Of a stretch of 64,000 nt of DNA, positions 61,491-64,000 are shown piece by piece. The position numbers were made by a program, and so were the translations under genes. This DNA is from CBDCZI01 sp965224495 (GTDB taxonomy: Bacteria; Bacteroidota; Bacteroidia; Cytophagales; JAAEPT01): positions 100,733 to 164,732 of the forward strand of contig CBDCZI010000022.1 in assembly GCA_965224495.1 (NCBI GenBank). The letters run 5' to 3'. The first letter of the stretch is position 1. Every line of letters begins with the position of its first letter. Below the pieces are notes generated by a model. The model searched no databases, was not told the DNA's origin, and worked only from the letters and a program-made list of their open reading frames with translations.

Positions 61491-63306
61491 ATGTCAGCAA
61501 TTACTACAGATGCAGAACATGCACATGACGAGCATCATGAGCAATCTTTTATGTCGAAATATATTTTTAGTCTCGATCATAAAATGATAGCAAAGCAGTT
61601 TTTAATAACTGGTTTGGTTTGGGCCTTTTTTGGAGGTGGTTTATCTATTTTATTTAGAATTCAATTAGCTTTTCCAGAGTCGAATATGGCTTGGTTAGAG
61701 CCAATTTTAGGAGGTTGGATTTTAATGAAAGATGGTTTTGGTACACTTGACCCCGAGTTTTTCTTAGCGTTGGTAACAATGCACGGAACAATTATGGTCT
61801 TCTTTGTACTGACAGCAGGATTGAGTGGTACGTTTAGTAACTTCTTAATTCCTTTACAGATTGGAGCGAGAGATATGGCTTCAGGATTTATGAACATGTT
61901 ATCGTACTGGTTATTCTTTTTAGCTAGTATTATTATGTTTGTATCGTTATTTACAGAAAAAGGTCCTGCATCAGGGGGTTGGGTGATTTACCCACCGTTG
62001 AGTGCTTTGCCTCAAGCTGTAAATGGTAGTGGATTAGGAATGACTTTATGGTTGACTTCAATGGCTATCTTTATCGTCTCGCAATTATTAGGAGGAGTGA
62101 ATTATATTTCTACAGTAATTAATATGAGAACAAAAGGAATGTCATTTACTAAAATGCCGTTATCTATTTGGTCTTTCTTTTTGACTGCTATCATTGGTTT
62201 ATTGTCTTTTCCTGTTTTATTGGGAGCTGCGTTGTTATTGATTTTTGATAGAAGCTTTGGAACGTCATTCTTCTTGTCAGATATTTATATTAATGGAGAG
62301 CATTTAAGTAACTCTGGAGGTAGCCCCGTGTTATTCCAGCATTTATTTTGGTTCTTAGGTCACCCAGAAGTTTATATCGTGATCTTACCCTCGTTAGGTA
62401 TCACGTCGGAAATTATATCTACAAACTCACGTAAACCAATTTTTGGTTACAGAGCGATGATTGGTTCTATGATGGGGATTGCGTTTTTGTCTTTCTTAGT
62501 ATGGGCTCATCACATGTTTGTATCTGGAATGAATCCTTTCTTGGGAACAATATTTATGTTCTTGACATTGATTATTGCGATTCCATCTGCAGTAAAAGGG
62601 TTTAATTACATTACTACTTTGTGGAAAGGTAACATTATCTTTACTCCAGCTATGTTGTTTTCTATCGGATTGGTTTCGTTGTTTATTTCTGGAGGGGTAA
62701 CGGGTATTGTGCTTGGTAACTCTGCGTTAGATATTCAATTACACGATACTTATTTTGTTTGTTGCTCACTTTCACTTAGTGATGGGAGCAGCGTCATTCT
62801 TTGGGATGGTAGCAGGAGTTTACCATTGGTTCCCTAAAATGTACGGACGAATGATGGATGCAAGATTAGGGTATATCCATTTCTGGATTACTTTCTTCGG
62901 TGTTTATATGGTGTTTTTCCCTATGCATTATTTAGGAATAGGAGGTTTTCCAAGAAGATACTATTCGTGGGAAAATTTTGACTTTGCAAACTTTGAAATT
63001 TACAGTACAATCAATATAGTTGTAAGTATTGCCGCATTTATCACATTTGCAGCACAGTTATTATTTGCTTTTAACTTCTTTTATTCAATATTTAAAGGGA
63101 AGAGAGCAACTAAAAACCCATGGAGAGCAAACGGTCTTGAATGGACAACTCCAGTGGAGGTTGGACACGGTAACTGGCCAGGAGAAATTCCAGAAGTACA
63201 CAGATGGCCTTACGATTACAGTAAGCCAGGTGCTAAAGAAGATTTTATTCCTCAAACAGTACCGTTTTCAGAAACGCCTGAGTCGAATTTACCAGAAGAG
63301 AAATAA
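61491..63306 (+). CDS. coxA: Cytochrome c oxidase subunit I, frameshifted as read
   Basis: Catalytic haem-copper subunit. The N-terminal tail is His-rich (AEHAHDEHHEQSF); the core shows GTIMVFFVLTAG, the CuB His-Tyr region LGHPEVYIVILPSLG and WAHHMFVSG. The first frame runs to HDTYFV and then is lost; removing one T from the run at 62758-62760 restores VVAHFHLVMGAASFFG, which carries the axial histidines of haems a and a3, and continues to 63306, about 604 residues in all. A truncated protein could not bind haem, so a base error in the sequence is likelier than a broken gene. Followed by an 18-bp hairpin and ctaB. Confidence 0.9.
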
Positions 63307-63314
63307 TATATTCC

Positions 63315-63356
63315 TTTTAATAGAACACCAAGTCTATACTTGGTGTTCTATTAAAA
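63315..63356. terminator. 18-bp perfect hairpin between coxA and ctaB
   Basis: Arms at 63315-63332 and 63339-63356 are perfectly complementary around a 6-nt loop (tctata). They contain GAACACCAAG and CTTGGTGTTC and are flanked by T and A runs, so the structure can terminate in either direction or act as an mRNA processing/stability element. Confidence 0.75.
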
Positions 63357-63381
63357 TTATTAAATACGGTCTTACGAATAG

Positions 63382-64000
63382 ATGCTTACTTACACTTCAA
63401 ATAAAACAATACCATTAACCGAAAAGTTAAAAGGGTATGTCCAAATTTTAAAATTTAGACTTAGCTTTTTAGTAGCTTTTTCAGGTGCTATGGCATTTAT
63501 TGTAGCTTCACATACAGTAAACTATGTTCATTTGTTTCTATTTGTACTGGGCGGTTTCTTAGTGACAGCCTCAGCAAATATCATTAATCAAATCAAAGAA
63601 GTCGAGTTTGATAAATTAATGAAACGAACACAAAATAGACCTTTACCTACAGGTGTTTTAACTAAAAAGGAAGCAACTACATTTTCATTATTACTTGGGA
63701 TTGTAGGTTTAACTATCCATTATTTTTATTTAAACCCACTAACGGCTTTATTGTCTTTAATTTCATTGTTATTGTATGGCTTTGCTTACACACCGTTAAA
63801 ACGAGTTGGTCCTATTGCAGTCTTTGTAGGGGCATTTCCTGGGGCTTTTCCTCCACTTATTGGTTGGGTTGCTTGTACGGGAACAATTATGGGAACTAAT
63901 TTATTGACTGGCGAATTGGAAATGATGGGTTTAATCTTATTCGGAATTCAGTTTATCTGGCAATTCCCTCATTTTTGGGCTATTGCTTGGGTGGGAGATG
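63382..64000 (+). CDS. ctaB: Protoheme IX farnesyltransferase (haem O synthase), partial
   Basis: The first 206 residues of a UbiA-family membrane prenyltransferase that converts haem B to haem O for the aa3 oxidase; the gene runs off the right edge. The diagnostic loop is NIINQIKEVEFDKLMKRTQN followed by RPLPTG (about residues 72-97), and the second conserved loop GFAYTPLKRVGP is near 133. Helices include VLGGFLVTASA and FGIQFIWQFPHFWAIAW. Its position after coxA fits haem A supply. The preceding hairpin suggests separate or reduced expression compared with coxBA. Confidence 0.93.
   Translation, partial: MLTYTSNKTIPLTEKLKGYVQILKFRLSFLVAFSGAMAFIVASHTVNYVHLFLFVLGGFLVTASANIINQIKEVEFDKLMKRTQNRPLPTGVLTKKEATTFSLLLGIVGLTIHYFYLNPLTALLSLISLLLYGFAYTPLKRVGPIAVFVGAFPGAFPPLIGWVACTGTIMGTNLLTGELEMMGLILFGIQFIWQFPHFWAIAWVGD

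Noticed and set aside
1..64000. CRISPR array, insertion sequences, toxin-antitoxin pairs
   Set aside because: No regularly spaced direct repeats, no transposase motifs and no typical small gene pairs were visible on either strand.

Overview
The window reads as chromosome of an AT-rich member of the Bacteroidota, most likely a flavobacterium-like organism. The evidence is a complete alternative complex III cluster (actABCDEF) followed by coxBA, an acetyl/succinylornithine-type carbamoyltransferase, a divergent flavobacterial-type PyrC, DivIC/FtsB, MiaE, genes mostly without Shine-Dalgarno sequences, and several promoters fitting the Bacteroidota pattern TTTG-N18..20-TAnnTTTG. No phage, insertion sequence, transposase or CRISPR array was seen.

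Layout. 0-6 kb: M42 peptidase, Ppx/GppA phosphatase, FtsB-like protein, Hpt protein, then rplM-rpsI-rpsB-tsf. 6-12 kb: B12-binding radical SAM protein, DUF1697, a small helical protein, an HNH protein, lpdA. 12-19.5 kb: a metal-efflux operon (HYC_CC_PP protein, CusA-type pump, outer-membrane channel, CusB-type adaptor, metal-binding lipoprotein). 19.5-28 kb: miaE, xerD, aroQ, two aminotransferases, a LuxE-domain protein, a lipoprotein, an SLC13-type transporter. 28-35.7 kb: an envelope block (predicted surface beta protein, GT-C membrane protein, AsmA-like protein, ChrA, 2OG-Fe(II) oxygenase, SH3-like lipoprotein). 36-42.7 kb: pyrC and a DUF4199 gene (both full of frameshifts), two GT2 enzymes, an exonuclease/GIY-YIG fusion, radC, a DUF1684 protein. 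42.7-50.7 kb: argD-argF', tRNA-Glu, rpmH-rnpA, flippase, GT4, polysaccharide deacetylase, GT2. 51.4-64 kb: actABCDEF, coxBA and the start of ctaB. The last block builds a respiratory chain that passes quinol electrons to an aa3-type oxidase without a bc1 complex.

The most interesting unexplained signal is a pair of about 225-nt non-coding repeats (35737-35960 and 50734-50959, same orientation). They share three strongly conserved boxes separated by unrelated spacers that still fold into local hairpins. This is the pattern of a structured RNA or a non-coding mobile repeat rather than a gene. A second is a short inverted duplication: the junction and 5' end of the small gene at 8973 reappear at 28046-28140, fused to the 3' end of a beta-rich surface-protein gene.

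Caution about the sequence: at least seven genes carry single-base frameshifts (pyrC six, DUF4199 five, and one each in argF', argD, a GT2, coxA and a signal-peptide protein). About 13 are extra bases and 3 are missing bases. Once corrected, the frames run on without internal stops. I therefore think most are sequencing or assembly errors, concentrated in 36.2-37.7 kb, rather than gene decay.
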